Positions 1 through 11,923 are shown, counted from the first letter of the stretch. The stretch is 64,000 nt of DNA from Azorinus chamasolen (GCA_963576725.1 OY755242.1:4841093-4905092), one strand, 5' to 3'. The notes: generated by a model from the letters alone, not told the origin. Numbers and translations: made by a program.

Positions 1-1325
1 CATTAAGAGTAACTTTTTCATTCCGCATTGGTTAGAAATCTGCTCTCGAGGTCGCCCATGCTTGTAAGTCAAATGGGTAGATGTTGTGTCAGCTGTTGAT
101 CCCCTGGGCGCCCACAAAGGACGTGTTTATTGAGTTTATCTATGACACTTTTCATACAATATATATAATGCCTTGTCTTTAACCACACGTGTATATTTTA
201 CGGTTACCATTTTTGCCTAAGCAACAGAACTTTTCCCCTAAAGCGAGCTTGATTTAGACACATAAACCCAATGAATACTTGACAGATGTTCACCGATATT
301 TTCTCCAAAATTACACAAAAATTCTGTTCAATGGTTTAGGGAAACATGTTTCATGTTCCATTTAGCCATATATGGAAATTTAGTCCAATATATGGCGGCC
401 ATGTTTAGCTTGTCTGCTTTTCGAAGAAGAAAATACGAGCTTTTGTCGTAAATCCAACGTCAGCGTTTTCATTGTAATTTTTTAACGTTGACTTCTGTAC
501 TAGTCACGCAAATCTTACGAAACATTTTACAGTTGTTCACCATCACAATTGCTGAAGACGAACAGACGAGCATTGGCACCCACATGTGGTGCCCTTGTTC
601 TTATACGTATTAGCTTTGTAAACTGTCACTTAAGGAGCATTCCTGTTAAATTGTACTGATCGGTGATGTCAGAGCAAATATTTATTTGTTTATTATTTTT
701 TCGCTATATCCATTAACCCAAAGTTAGCCACTGATGGAGTGAACATAGAGGTACGGTTCTTATTACATGACACACTGTCTACTAGTGACTAAGCCATACG
801 TCCAATGAAATTCAGCTCAGTGAATGAAGACAATAAAATCAGGGGAAAAGATAGACGTTGAGTGTCCCAGTACATCATGTGCTTGCGACATCACAATCAA
901 CTGCACAGATCCAAGTGAAACACAAATACTGCATATGATTACAGCACGAAACAAAGATACACGCTGCAACCAGGCAAGACAGTTGTTCTTAACTCTGACA
1001 AACAGCATATCAGTTATGATTTAAACGAAAAGAATTAACACAAGTTCTTGATTCCACTCAACTTGGAATTCAGAGGGTTAAAACAATAAACGAAACCGTG
1101 ACGAAATCTGTAGAGGCTAATGCATGCATTAAGAAAACCAGAAGAACAGCTGATATCATATTCTCCTCTGTATGACACACCGCACATAAGTATATCAGTC
1201 AACTTGAAACCTTCCAGATGAAACTAACACAAGTCTTATCTCTACCTCAAAACATTGTGGATCCTGCTGATTAGATTCCATACCTATTCAGGAACAAGTT
1301 GTAACAAGGAACAGTTCTAACATTC
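1..1325. other. intergenic stretch, no gene seen
   Basis: No open frame exceeds 66 codons in any frame and no splice-flanked coding block, RNA gene or repeat is recognisable. The only notable point is its last four bases (ATTC, 1322-1325), which form the left target-site duplication of the LTR element that follows. Confidence 0.6.
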
Positions 1326-1949
1326 TGTTAAGTTTTACCGGGGAAAAACTTTGCTGCTGCTGCTGTGGTTGACAAAAACTCAAGTCTTAATTCTTCTTGA
1401 CAACATTTAATTTCTAAAGTCTACACAATATTCAAGTTTACTTCTGTAAATCCCTTTCGTTCAACTGTCAACTTCTTTGCTTTCCAAAAAGGTCTAAAAG
1501 TGATCTAACTTCAAAGTTCTCCCTCTTCTCAGTAACTAAATTTTGAATTTCTCCCCCCCCCGAACAAAGGAACCCTGGTTTATATAAGATGTTCAACAGA
1601 GAAAGGCCACGTAGGCTCAACTGATTTGCTAAATCTTATCAAAGCTAGCTCCAAATATGGGGAGCAGCATGCTGAACTATAGCACCTCCACTGATCAGTG
1701 CCAGCGTCCCTTACTAGCCATTTGGGCTAAAGTAATTACAATTTATGGGACTACATGATGACAGGTCTCGGCTAAACTGATGACTGACAATCTCCACTAG
1801 CCCTCTGTTTAACATTTCCATATATAACACCTCTCTCCTTTGTTCAATGGGTCAACCATATTGCAAACCTATGGTGACCAGAATTAAACAGAATTCTTAC
1901 ATAAAGGCTCAAGAGTTGTCTAAATCCCTATGTCATAAAAAACACAACA
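1326..1949 (-). repeat. LTR 1 (3' LTR of the array)
   Basis: 624 bp, ending in TG/CA in element orientation. It differs from the other two LTRs at its plus-strand left end (two substitutions between 1339 and 1353 and a 9-C rather than 11- or 12-C run near 1553), but matches LTR 2 at its right end. Confidence 0.92.
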
Positions 1950-1962
1950 CTCCCCTCCCCTT
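1950..1962 (-). promoter_or_regulatory. polypurine tract, unit 1
   Basis: In element orientation the 13 purines AAGGGGAGGGGAG abut the TGTTGTG start of the 3' LTR. This is the usual plus-strand primer site for LTR element reverse transcription. Confidence 0.85.
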
Positions 1963-3291
1963 AGCATTAATGGTCCCCATTAATATTTCACAGCTTCAAT
2001 TTGAAATCAACGGAAAGCAAGTAAGTTTAGCAGTTATCTCACTCTCAAATAAAGTACATGAAATATAAGACTATTCTTAACTAATCCTACTAGAATATAA
2101 TTAATACCAAACAAGAAATTGGTATAAGAAATTGAGATTAACAATCACTCAAGTGTTAACAAATAATTACATACATTAGCTTTGGTACTTGTGTTAAACA
2201 GTTTCTGATGTTAAGTAACTGTTACACTATATAATATCCAGCACGAGAATTATGTCCAGTATTGTCCATTGTGCTGCGATAACTGTATATGAATATCTCT
2301 GAGAAGTCCTAAAACACTCACACTATGTCTATAACACTCATTCACTGTCTTATTGTGCCTTTTGCTTAATTTTAACATTAACATTGGTGTACTGAAAAGA
2401 GGCACTTTTTGAAATTGGTGTTTGGTAGTCGTCTCTACCATAAAGTGTCCTATGCGCCATCAATTAATATTAATCTAAATATTAAAAGAACAAATGTGGC
2501 ACTTATATTGAGCCTGTAATAAAATAAAGACACATTCTAAATCCAAGTAGAATATGAAGTTGAGTGGGGTTATTCTTACCACTTCAACTTCCACAGTTGA
2601 CACTAAACGAATTACTATTAATATATCCGTTTGAACACAAAGCTACATTATTATAGCTATTAATATTAAAATTCCTAGCTGAATAGTCATTAGTGATAAT
2701 TCACCAATGCACAAATTCTTAATAATATTCCAACAATCTGAATTGTAATAATCCTCAACTGACACACTAAATTCCATTTGAACACTATCTTCCTTTTCAT
2801 AAAACCACCTATAAACTCTAGACATTTGAAATTATAAATTCTTTGAAAAAAAGAAAAACCAAAGTTCCCTAGCAACAACTTTAAACATACATTCCAGACG
2901 GATTGAATGACAATCCTTCTGGAACACATATTTAACGCAATAATGCAATTCATATTTCCACTCATAAGGACAAATAAAAACTTTTCACAAAATTTCACAA
3001 CATAATATTCCTGCAGAAGTTTAAGTATTTCTTGTTGAAAGGGTTAGTGACAGATACTCTGCAGATGCCATGCCAAGTCGAAGCAATTTTGCTTGCAAGG
3101 CCTACATTAATTGTTATGTTCCCACTTAAAATCTTGGCTGTTTGTTAATACTGGAAGGGTCTGTATGGTTTTCGCTGCCTGTGGCTCCTTCTTGGCTGAA
3201 AGTTGTTGATATGTTGCCCCTTGGGGACATTCCTCGGTTTGCTCTTGTTGTGCTTGGGATCAGCAATCTTGACAGACTTATAGCTAATGGC
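1963..3291 (-). other. non-coding 3' region of gypsy unit 1
   Basis: About 1.3 kb between the end of integrase and the polypurine tract. The longest frame is 102 codons (2690-2998) without recognisable signal peptide, fusion peptide or transmembrane pattern, so no env-like gene is supported. The same stretch recurs at 7263-8591. Confidence 0.6.
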
Positions 3292-3388
3292 CTAATCTGG
3301 AACGCTGTGTCCGTAGTATGGTTTAAGTCTGTCATGCTGTACAATCAAGGGCTTTGCCACTGGTCCCCTCTTGACTTCATACACAAGA

Positions 3389-4615
3389 TCACTGTGCTTT
3401 CCCAATCACATAGGGCCCCTTCCAAATATTAGGATTTATCTTTTTGCATGTTCCCTTTATTTTGGATTTGTCCAAACACAAAACTAAATCACCCTGGCTA
3501 TATGTCTTTTGACTAATCCTTATTTCATAATCCCGCTTTTGACGTTTTGCATTTTTCCCTAATGAGCTTCTTGCAAGTTCATATATTTTACAAAGTTTTT
3601 CTTGTAAATCAAAAACATACTGGTTTGTATTGTCACACACTGTTCCCTGTGGTATACAACCAAGAGAAAGTTCCACTGGCAGAATTACTTCACGCCCTAA
3701 CATGAGCATGTTTGGGCTAAATCCAGTGCCCTCATGCACACAAGCACGATATGCAGATGTAATCAAGTTTAGATCCTGATCCCAGTTAGTTTGATTTTCA
3801 TCAACATAAGTTGTAATCATATTTTGTAAGACTTGATTAAACCTCTCCGGCGCTCCATTTGCCATTGGCAGATATCCAGCAGTTCTTGTTTGATTGATCT
3901 GTAACAACCTACAAACTTCCCTGAATAAGTTTGATTGATAGTTTGTCCCCTGATCAGAGTGAATATCTAGGCACATTCCAAACCTAGACAAAAACTCGTA
4001 TACAATGTTGGTTGCCACTGTGCTTGCATGTTGATCTTTAATTGCATAAACCTCTGCCCACTTGGTAAAATTGTCTTTTACTACAAGACAGTACTTATTC
4101 CCACTTTCTGTTGTAGGTAAAGGTCCCATAATATCTGTACTAATCCTGTCCATGGGATGCCCGACAGTATATTCAGTCAGTGGCGACTTAGGTTTACTGG
4201 ATGGCTTTTTCCTATGTCCACACGCATTACAGCATCTTATGTGTGTCTGGATACTGTTTTTCATTTTGTTCCAATAAAACTTGTGTCTGATCTTAGAAAG
4301 AGTCTTGTTAATTCCTAAATGTGCTCCAGTATTTGAATTGTGAGTTGATAAAAAAACTTCTTTTTGTAAAAGTCTAGGAATCACAAGTTGTAATATTTCC
4401 TGTTGGGTATTGAGCATGTACTTTTTAAACAAAACGCCATCAACAACTGTTAATAAATCCCAGTGAAGCCAGTAATGTCTCACACCTGGAGAATGTCCTG
4501 CAACAAAGTCACGTGAGGGTCTTTGAGTGTCGGATTTTAACCACTTAACTACAACACCTATATCCAGATCTTCTTGTTGTAATCTTACCATTTCCTCTGG
4601 TGAACAATTGACCAT
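3389..4615 (-). CDS. pol: Ty3/gypsy integrase, unit 1 (pol C-terminal part)
   Basis: A 408-codon open frame. Residues 92-132 form an HHCC zinc finger (H92, H99, C129, C132). The catalytic core has D161 (in TDIMG), D221 (in HSDQG) and E257 (in NGAPERFN), giving the D,D35E spacing of retroviral-type integrases, which insert element cDNA into chromosomal DNA. The frame stops after YVIGKAQ, but the next frame continues the usual C-terminal segment (HSDLVYEVKRG ... HDRLKPYYG) down to about 3292, so a single-base frameshift has truncated it. Upstream pol domains are mostly deleted. The first Met is arbitrary, because in a functional element this would be part of a longer polyprotein. Confidence 0.92.
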   Translation of the reverse strand: MVNCSPEEMVRLQQEDLDIGVVVKWLKSDTQRPSRDFVAGHSPGVRHYWLHWDLLTVVDGVLFKKYMLNTQQEILQLVIPRLLQKEVFLSTHNSNTGAHLGINKTLSKIRHKFYWNKMKNSIQTHIRCCNACGHRKKPSSKPKSPLTEYTVGHPMDRISTDIMGPLPTTESGNKYCLVVKDNFTKWAEVYAIKDQHASTVATNIVYEFLSRFGMCLDIHSDQGTNYQSNLFREVCRLLQINQTRTAGYLPMANGAPERFNQVLQNMITTYVDENQTNWDQDLNLITSAYRACVHEGTGFSPNMLMLGREVILPVELSLGCIPQGTVCDNTNQYVFDLQEKLCKIYELARSSLGKNAKRQKRDYEIRISQKTYSQGDLVLCLDKSKIKGTCKKINPNIWKGPYVIGKAQ

Positions 4616-4618
4616 GCT

Positions 4619-5230
4619 AAATTTCCGTAGACACCCAAGGAGGATGGTTGACTATTGTTTCCAGTAGTACTGTTATCCAATATGGAATTTATGTCCATCT
4701 TTAGCACCCCACTGTCACTGTCACCATAACTGAGACCACACTCCTTCGTAAGCCCATTAACACTAACATTTTTATGAAAGCGCAAGCGGTCCAACCGTGA
4801 GCGGCAATATTTCCATATCCTGCTATATCCATGCATCAAAGGGTTGACGAGTATGTCCCGCATGTTTACAATCTGCAATTGCAAACACAGTAATATCCAG
4901 GTCCAGAACTGACTACATGTACTCTGTATCCTTGTCCGGTTTATACCTGGCCATGGAAAACCATTTTCCAACTCATTTGTGGCATCCTTCTCAAATAAAG
5001 GTACAACATCATCAAAACGTGAAAAATCCAACCACTCCCAGTGCTTTTCCAAGCACGAGTTGCATTCCCTACACGGTAACTTGCCCAAGATAGATCTCCC
5101 ATCATTACATTCACAAGTTTCTGGGTCTCAAAGTATGCGCGACAGGCTGTCCGCATTTTTATGTTTTATACCTCTTCTGTGTTCTATGTCGAAATGATAT
5201 TGTGAAAGAACTTCAAGCCACCTGGCCATC
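4619..5230 (-). pseudogene. RNase H C-terminus and pol linker remnant, unit 1
   Basis: Reading on the minus strand from about 5230, the frame gives RWLEVLSQYHFDIEHRRG and then NADSLSR, the standard end of the Ty3/gypsy RNase H domain. A stop and frame change follow, then a cysteine-bearing linker (CRECNSC near 5080) leading to the integrase. The catalytic part of RNase H and the reverse transcriptase that should precede it are missing; the next upstream sequence is already protease-proximal. Confidence 0.75.
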
Positions 5231-5250
5231 TGATCTGTCAGATAAATCCC

Positions 5251-5870
5251 TTACTTACAAGTCCATATTACACTGCACAGTTCTCTGGATGTTGTAAAGC
5301 ATTTTACATTCCATTTAACAGTTTGTTGTAAAAGTTCATCATCACTAACGTCTTGTATAAATCCCAAAGTAGCACCCTTTGACAGCTTAACGGTCCTGTT
5401 AGAGGTACTTATTAGCCCTATAGAAATCTGACCATTCTTAATAGTCTCCAGGGAAAGGAGCACAATCCCTAATGTTATATGATTAACCGGTTGTTTATCA
5501 GGCGAGTTGCATGTAATTCCAAGTGTCTTGGTAATTGACCTGAGATTTATGGCTTGACCAGGTATGATGCATTCCAAAGCTGATCTTAGATTTGGTTGTT
5601 ACATGAACTGCCCTCAAGGGAACCCTTTCCCCAACTGTAGTACATTTCTTGCCATTAAATCGTAATCCAGTTTCTACTCCTAATTCAAAATCATTTTCAT
5701 AAAGGAAATCAAGTCCAATTAATCCATTTTCAAGAATCGGAACTATAAAAACATCATATTCAAATTTCTGCCCTGTAGATTTAAATTGAATTTGACACTG
5801 TCCGTCAATTTACAATAATCCATCATCGGCCACTTCCAATCTGATAGAGGGATCAACAGTCCTAAGCTCA
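5251..5870 (-). pseudogene. protease C-terminal and post-protease spacer remnant, unit 1
   Basis: On the minus strand this reads a segment ending GLIGLDFLYENDF, which resembles the ILG-type C-terminal half of retroelement aspartic proteases (GLLGMDFL in relatives). It is followed by a 108-codon open frame (5251-5577) of spacer type. The catalytic DTG half is not seen, because the sequence joins directly to a gag-like frame at about 5880. The assignment rests on one short motif and on position. Confidence 0.6.
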
Positions 5871-5883
5871 GGCCATATGACTT

Positions 5884-6156
5884 TTACTGCCCTTCAGTGT
5901 TTCGCTTTGAGCTCAGCTGGGTCACAAGGTTGTCAATCTTCTTCCCAATACTTGATTTTATGTCACGTCCAAATTCTTGAAGCTGCACTTCAGTGACATA
6001 TGGCTCCCTCCTTGAGGAATCAAAGTTCCTCACTCGAACACATTTAATGTCATCTTTGATTCTTGTGTAGTTTTGCAGCAATTCCCACGCATGGTCAGTT
6101 GATTTTGGGTTGTGCATTCCAATAAAAAGAGCTGCTTGTATTAAGCAATACCACAT
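5884..6156 (-). pseudogene. gag-like remnant, unit 1
   Basis: A 90-codon frame between the primer-binding side and the protease remnant, where gag is expected. It is hydrophilic and helical-looking (AWELLQNYTRIKDD, VQLQEFGRDIKSS), and no zinc knuckle is present. It is called gag-like from position only. Confidence 0.45.
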
Positions 6157-6540
6157 ACTTATTGCTTCCCTTGTATACTGGAATATTGCTAATTTTCGTC
6201 TTGAATTTTTAATAAAACCAGAGTAGTCACCAATATCCCAGGTAACGTATTAATGTACGTCACAACAGCAGGTGTTAAGTGCTTGTGTGGCGGCCGTAAA
6301 AAGTCGCCCCGTACTTCATTCTCAGTGTTGTTATATTTTCTGGTCCTTCGGGATCATTAGTTTTCATGTTATTAGTTTTGAAAATTGAATACTGCTTAAG
6401 CCGGTGCTAGGGGGCGTGAGTAGTGTTGCACTTATAATTACTACTCATGAACAGACTCAATAAAACCGAGTCTGCAATTTTCTCTTTTTGCATTTCTACT
6501 TTTGCTTTCGAGGGATCACCCATTTTCAGAATATATTTAT

Positions 6541-6606
6541 CTCGACGTGTTAAAGTCCTTATCTCGATGTGTTAAAGTCCTTATCCCGGCGTGTTAAAGT
6601 CCTTAT
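6541..6606. repeat. 22-bp tandem repeat beside the primer-binding site, unit 1
   Basis: Three 22-bp copies of CTCGACGTGTTAAAGTCCTT plus AT, drifting to CCCGGCGTG in the last. They run straight into the primer-binding site, which begins ATCCCGACG like the repeat itself. Confidence 0.8.
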
Positions 6607-6622
6607 CCCGACGCTGTCACCA
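6605..6622 (-). promoter_or_regulatory. primer-binding site, unit 1
   Basis: One base after the LTR in element orientation lies TGGTGACAGCGTCGGGAT. Its plus-strand complement ends in CACCA, as expected for the 3' end of a charged tRNA. The tRNA species was not identified. Confidence 0.8.
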
Positions 6623-6623
6623 G

Positions 6624-7249
6624 TGTTAAGTTTTACCCGGGAAAAACTCTGCTGCTGCTGCTGTGGTTGACAAAAACTCAAGTCTTAATTCTTCTTGACA
6701 ACATTTAATTTCTAAAGTCTACACAATATTCAAGTTTACTTCTGTAAATCCCTTTCGTTCAACTGTCAACTTCTTTGCTTTCCAAAAAGGTCTAAAAGTG
6801 ATCTAACTTCAAAGTTCTCCCTCTTCTCAGTAACTAAATTTTGAATTTCTCCCCCCCCCCCGAACAAAGGAACCCTGGTTTATATAAGATGTTCAACAGA
6901 GAAAGGCCACGTAGGCTCAACTGATTTGCTAAATCTTATCAAAGCTAGCTCCAAATATGGGGAGCAGCATGCTGAACTATAGCACCTCCACTGATCAGTG
7001 CCAGCGTCCCTTACTAGCCATTTGGGCTAAAGTAATTACAATTTATGGGACTACATGATGACAGGTCTCGGCTAAACTGATGACTGACAATCTCCACTAG
7101 CCCTCTGTTTAACATTTCCATATATAACACCTCTCTCCTTTGTTCAATGGGTCAACCATATTGCAAACCTATGGTGACCAGAATTAAACAGAATTCTTAC
7201 ATAAAGGCTCAAGAGTTGTCTAAATCCCTATGTCATAAAAAACACAACA
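6624..7249 (-). repeat. LTR 2 (shared middle LTR)
   Basis: 626 bp. Its left part carries the variants of LTR 3 and its right part those of LTR 1, so it has the mosaic structure expected from crossing over between the two end LTRs of a single-unit ancestor. Confidence 0.92.
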
Positions 7250-7262
7250 CTCCCCTCCCCTT
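7250..7262 (-). promoter_or_regulatory. polypurine tract, unit 2
   Basis: Same 13-base purine run as in unit 1, directly beside the shared middle LTR. Confidence 0.85.
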
Positions 7263-8688
7263 AGCATTAATGGTCCCCATTAATATTTCACAGCTTCAAT
7301 TTGAAATCAACGGAAAGCAAGTAAGTTTAGCAGTTATCTCACTCTCAAATAAAGTACATGAAATATAAGACTATTCTTAACTAATCCTACTAGAATATAA
7401 TTAATACCAAACAAGAAATTGGTATAAGAAATTGAGATTAACAATCACTCAAGTGTTAACAAATAATTACATACATTAGCTTTGGTACTTGTGTTAAACA
7501 GTTTCTGATGTTAAGTAACTGTTACACTATATAATATCCAGCACGAGAATTATGTCCAGTATTGTCCATTGTGCTGCGATAACTGTATATGAATATCTCT
7601 GAGAAGTCCTAAAACACTCACACTATGTCTATAACACTCATTCACTGTCTTATTGTGCCTTTTGCTTAATTTTAACATTAACATTGGTGTACTGAAAAGA
7701 GGCACTTTTTGAAATTGGTGTTTGGTAGTCGTCTCTACCATAAAGTGTCCTATGCGCCATCAATTAATATTAATCTAAATATTAAAAGAACAAATGTGGC
7801 ACTTATATTGAGCCTGTAATAAAATAAAGACACATTCTAAATCCAAGTAGAATATGAAGTTGAGTGGGGTTATTCTTACCACTTCAACTTCCACAGTTGA
7901 CACTAAACGAATTACTATTAATATATCCGTTTGAACACAAAGCTACATTATTATAGCTATTAATATTAAAATTCCTAGCTGAATAGTCATTAGTGATAAT
8001 TCACCAATGCACAAATTCTTAATAATATTCCAACAATCTGAATTGTAATAATCCTCAACTGACACACTAAATTCCATTTGAACACTATCTTCCTTTTCAT
8101 AAAACCACCTATAAACTCTAGACATTTGAAATTATAAATTCTTTGAAAAAAAGAAAAACCAAAGTTCCCTAGCAACAACTTTAAACATACATTCCAGACG
8201 GATTGAATGACAATCCTTCTGGAACACATATTTAACGCAATAATGCAATTCATATTTCCACTCATAAGGACAAATAAAAACTTTTCACAAAATTTCACAA
8301 CATAATATTCCTGCAGAAGTTTAAGTATTTCTTGTTGAAAGGGTTAGTGACAGATACTCTGCAGATGCCATGCCAAGTCGAAGCAATTTTGCTTGCAAGG
8401 CCTACATTAATTGTTATGTTCCCACTTAAAATCTTGGCTGTTTGTTAATACTGGAAGGGTCTGTATGGTTTTCGCTGCCTGTGGCTCCTTCTTGGCTGAA
8501 AGTTGTTGATATGTTGCCCCTTGGGGACATTCCTCGGTTTGCTCTTGTTGTGCTTGGGATCAGCAATCTTGACAGACTTATAGCTAATGGCCTAATCTGG
8601 AACGCTGTGTCCGTAGTATGGTTTAAGTCTGTCATGCTGTACAATCAAGGGCTTTGCCACTGGTCCCCTCTTGACTTCATACACAAGA

Positions 8689-9915
8689 TCACTGTGCTTT
8701 CCCAATCACATAGGGCCCCTTCCAAATATTAGGATTTATCTTTTTGCATGTTCCCTTTATTTTGGATTTGTCCAAACACAAAACTAAATCACCCTGGCTA
8801 TATGTCTTTTGACTAATCCTTATTTCATAATCCCGCTTTTGACGTTTTGCATTTTTCCCTAATGAGCTTCTTGCAAGTTCATATATTTTACAAAGTTTTT
8901 CTTGTAAATCAAAAACATACTGGTTTGTATTGTCACACACTGTTCCCTGTGGTATACAACCAAGAGAAAGTTCCACTGGCAGAATTACTTCACGCCCTAA
9001 CATGAGCATGTTTGGGCTAAATCCAGTGCCCTCATGCACACAAGCACGATATGCAGATGTAATCAAGTTTAGATCCTGATCCCAGTTAGTTTGATTTTCA
9101 TCAACATAAGTTGTAATCATATTTTGTAAGACTTGATTAAACCTCTCCGGCGCTCCATTTGCCATTGGCAGATATCCAGCAGTTCTTGTTTGATTGATCT
9201 GTAACAACCTACAAACTTCCCTGAATAAGTTTGATTGATAGTTTGTCCCCTGATCAGAGTGAATATCTAGGCACATTCCAAACCTAGACAAAAACTCGTA
9301 TACAATGTTGGTTGCCACTGTGCTTGCATGTTGATCTTTAATTGCATAAACCTCTGCCCACTTGGTAAAATTGTCTTTTACTACAAGACAGTACTTATTC
9401 CCACTTTCTGTTGTAGGTAAAGGTCCCATAATATCTGTACTAATCCTGTCCATGGGATGCCCGACAGTATATTCAGTCAGTGGCGACTTAGGTTTACTGG
9501 ATGGCTTTTTCCTATGTCCACACGCATTACAGCATCTTATGTGTGTCTGGATACTGTTTTTCATTTTGTTCCAATAAAACTTGTGTCTGATCTTAGAAAG
9601 AGTCTTGTTAATTCCTAAATGTGCTCCAGTATTTGAATTGTGAGTTGATAAAAAAACTTCTTTTTGTAAAAGTCTAGGAATCACAAGTTGTAATATTTCC
9701 TGTTGGGTATTGAGCATGTACTTTTTAAACAAAACGCCATCAACAACTGTTAATAAATCCCAGTGAAGCCAGTAATGTCTCACACCTGGAGAATGTCCTG
9801 CAACAAAGTCACGTGAGGGTCTTTGAGTGTCGGATTTTAACCACTTAACTACAACACCTATATCCAGATCTTCTTGTTGTAATCTTACCATTTCCTCTGG
9901 TGAACAATTGACCAT
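8689..9915 (-). CDS. pol: Ty3/gypsy integrase, unit 2 (pol C-terminal part)
   Basis: Identical in translation to the integrase of unit 1, including the D161, D221, E257 catalytic triad, the HHCC finger and the frameshift near residue 408. The out-of-frame continuation runs to about 8592. The identity shows that the frameshift predates the tandem duplication. Confidence 0.92.
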   Translation of the reverse strand: MVNCSPEEMVRLQQEDLDIGVVVKWLKSDTQRPSRDFVAGHSPGVRHYWLHWDLLTVVDGVLFKKYMLNTQQEILQLVIPRLLQKEVFLSTHNSNTGAHLGINKTLSKIRHKFYWNKMKNSIQTHIRCCNACGHRKKPSSKPKSPLTEYTVGHPMDRISTDIMGPLPTTESGNKYCLVVKDNFTKWAEVYAIKDQHASTVATNIVYEFLSRFGMCLDIHSDQGTNYQSNLFREVCRLLQINQTRTAGYLPMANGAPERFNQVLQNMITTYVDENQTNWDQDLNLITSAYRACVHEGTGFSPNMLMLGREVILPVELSLGCIPQGTVCDNTNQYVFDLQEKLCKIYELARSSLGKNAKRQKRDYEIRISQKTYSQGDLVLCLDKSKIKGTCKKINPNIWKGPYVIGKAQ

Positions 9916-9918
9916 GCT

Positions 9919-10530
9919 AAATTTCCGTAGACACCCAAGGAGGATGGTTGACTATTGTTTCCAGTAGTACTGTTATCCAATATGGAATTTATGTCCATCT
10001 TTAGCACCCCACTGTCACTGTCACCATAACTGAGACCACACTCCTTCGTAAGCCCATTAACACTAACATTTTTATGAAAGCGCAAGCGGTCCAACCGTGA
10101 GCGGCAATATTTCCATATCCTGCTATATCCATGCATCAAAGGGTTGACGAGTATGTCCCGCATGTTTACAATCTGCAATTGCAAACACAGTAATATCCAG
10201 GTCCAGAACTGACTACATGTACTCTGTATCCTTGTCCGGTTTATACCTGGCCATGGAAAACCATTTTCCAACTCATTTGTGGCATCCTTCTCAAATAAAG
10301 GTACAACATCATCAAAACGTGAAAAATCCAACCACTCCCAGTGCTTTTCCAAGCACGAGTTGCATTCCCTACACGGTAACTTGCCCAAGATAGATCTCCC
10401 ATCATTACATTCACAAGTTTCTGGGTCTCAAAGTATGCGCGACAGGCTGTCCGCATTTTTATGTTTTATACCTCTTCTGTGTTCTATGTCGAAATGATAT
10501 TGTGAAAGAACTTCAAGCCACCTGGCCATC
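9919..10530 (-). pseudogene. RNase H C-terminus and pol linker remnant, unit 2
   Basis: Exact counterpart of the unit 1 remnant, with the same stop, frame change and missing reverse transcriptase. Confidence 0.75.
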
Positions 10531-10550
10531 TGATCTGTCAGATAAATCCC

Positions 10551-11170
10551 TTACTTACAAGTCCATATTACACTGCACAGTTCTCTGGATGTTGTAAAGC
10601 ATTTTACATTCCATTTAACAGTTTGTTGTAAAAGTTCATCATCACTAACGTCTTGTATAAATCCCAAAGTAGCACCCTTTGACAGCTTAACGGTCCTGTT
10701 AGAGGTACTTATTAGCCCTATAGAAATCTGACCATTCTTAATAGTCTCCAGGGAAAGGAGCACAATCCCTAATGTTATATGATTAACCGGTTGTTTATCA
10801 GGCGAGTTGCATGTAATTCCAAGTGTCTTGGTAATTGACCTGAGATTTATGGCTTGACCAGGTATGATGCATTCCAAAGCTGATCTTAGATTTGGTTGTT
10901 ACATGAACTGCCCTCAAGGGAACCCTTTCCCCAACTGTAGTACATTTCTTGCCATTAAATCGTAATCCAGTTTCTACTCCTAATTCAAAATCATTTTCAT
11001 AAAGGAAATCAAGTCCAATTAATCCATTTTCAAGAATCGGAACTATAAAAACATCATATTCAAATTTCTGCCCTGTAGATTTAAATTGAATTTGACACTG
11101 TCCGTCAATTTACAATAATCCATCATCGGCCACTTCCAATCTGATAGAGGGATCAACAGTCCTAAGCTCA
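10551..11170 (-). pseudogene. protease C-terminal and post-protease spacer remnant, unit 2
   Basis: Same structure and sequence as in unit 1, with the GLIGLDFLYENDF segment and the 108-codon spacer frame. Confidence 0.6.
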
Positions 11171-11183
11171 GGCCATATGACTT

Positions 11184-11456
11184 TTACTGCCCTTCAGTGT
11201 TTCGCTTTGAGCTCAGCTGGGTCACAAGGTTGTCAATCTTCTTCCCAATACTTGATTTTATGTCACGTCCAAATTCTTGAAGCTGCACTTCAGTGACATA
11301 TGGCTCCCTCCTTGAGGAATCAAAGTTCCTCACTCGAACACATTTAATGTCATCTTTGATTCTTGTGTAGTTTTGCAGCAATTCCCACGCATGGTCAGTT
11401 GATTTTGGGTTGTGCATTCCAATAAAAAGAGCTGCTTGTATTAAGCAATACCACAT
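11184..11456 (-). pseudogene. gag-like remnant, unit 2
   Basis: Identical frame to the gag-like remnant of unit 1, in the same position relative to the outer 5' LTR. Confidence 0.45.
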
Positions 11457-11840
11457 ACTTATTGCTTCCCTTGTATACTGGAATATTGCTAATTTTCGTC
11501 TTGAATTTTTAATAAAACCAGAGTAGTCACCAATATCCCAGGTAACGTATTAATGTACGTCACAACAGCAGGTGTTAAGTGCTTGTGTGGCGGCCGTAAA
11601 AAGTCGCCCCGTACTTCATTCTCAGTGTTGTTATATTTTCTGGTCCTTCGGGATCATTAGTTTTCATGTTATTAGTTTTGAAAATTGAATACTGCTTAAG
11701 CCGGTGCTAGGGGGCGTGAGTAGTGTTGCACTTATAATTACTACTCATGAACAGACTCAATAAAACCGAGTCTGCAATTTTCTCTTTTTGCATTTCTACT
11801 TTTGCTTTCGAGGGATCACCCATTTTCAGAATATATTTAT

Positions 11841-11906
11841 CTCGACGTGTTAAAGTCCTTATCTCGATGTGTTAAAGTCCTTATCCCGGCGTGTTAAAGT
11901 CCTTAT
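11841..11906. repeat. 22-bp tandem repeat beside the primer-binding site, unit 2
   Basis: Same three-copy array as in unit 1, 5300 bp downstream. Confidence 0.8.
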
Positions 11907-11922
11907 CCCGACGCTGTCACCA
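11905..11922 (-). promoter_or_regulatory. primer-binding site, unit 2
   Basis: Identical to the site in unit 1, placed next to the outer 5' LTR, so this is the site that would be used by a transcript of the whole array. Confidence 0.8.
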
Positions 11923-11923
11923 G

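Noticed and set aside
1847..2068. 73-codon frame repeated at 7147 as a small gene
   Set aside because: It lies mostly within the LTR, antisense to the element, and its repetition is due only to the 5300-bp duplication.
1963..3291. env-like gene between integrase and 3' LTR of the gypsy unit
   Set aside because: No frame over 102 codons and no signal, furin-type or membrane segment pattern.
3142..3432. 96-codon plus-strand frame opposite integrase
   Set aside because: Antisense shadow of the frameshifted integrase C-terminus.
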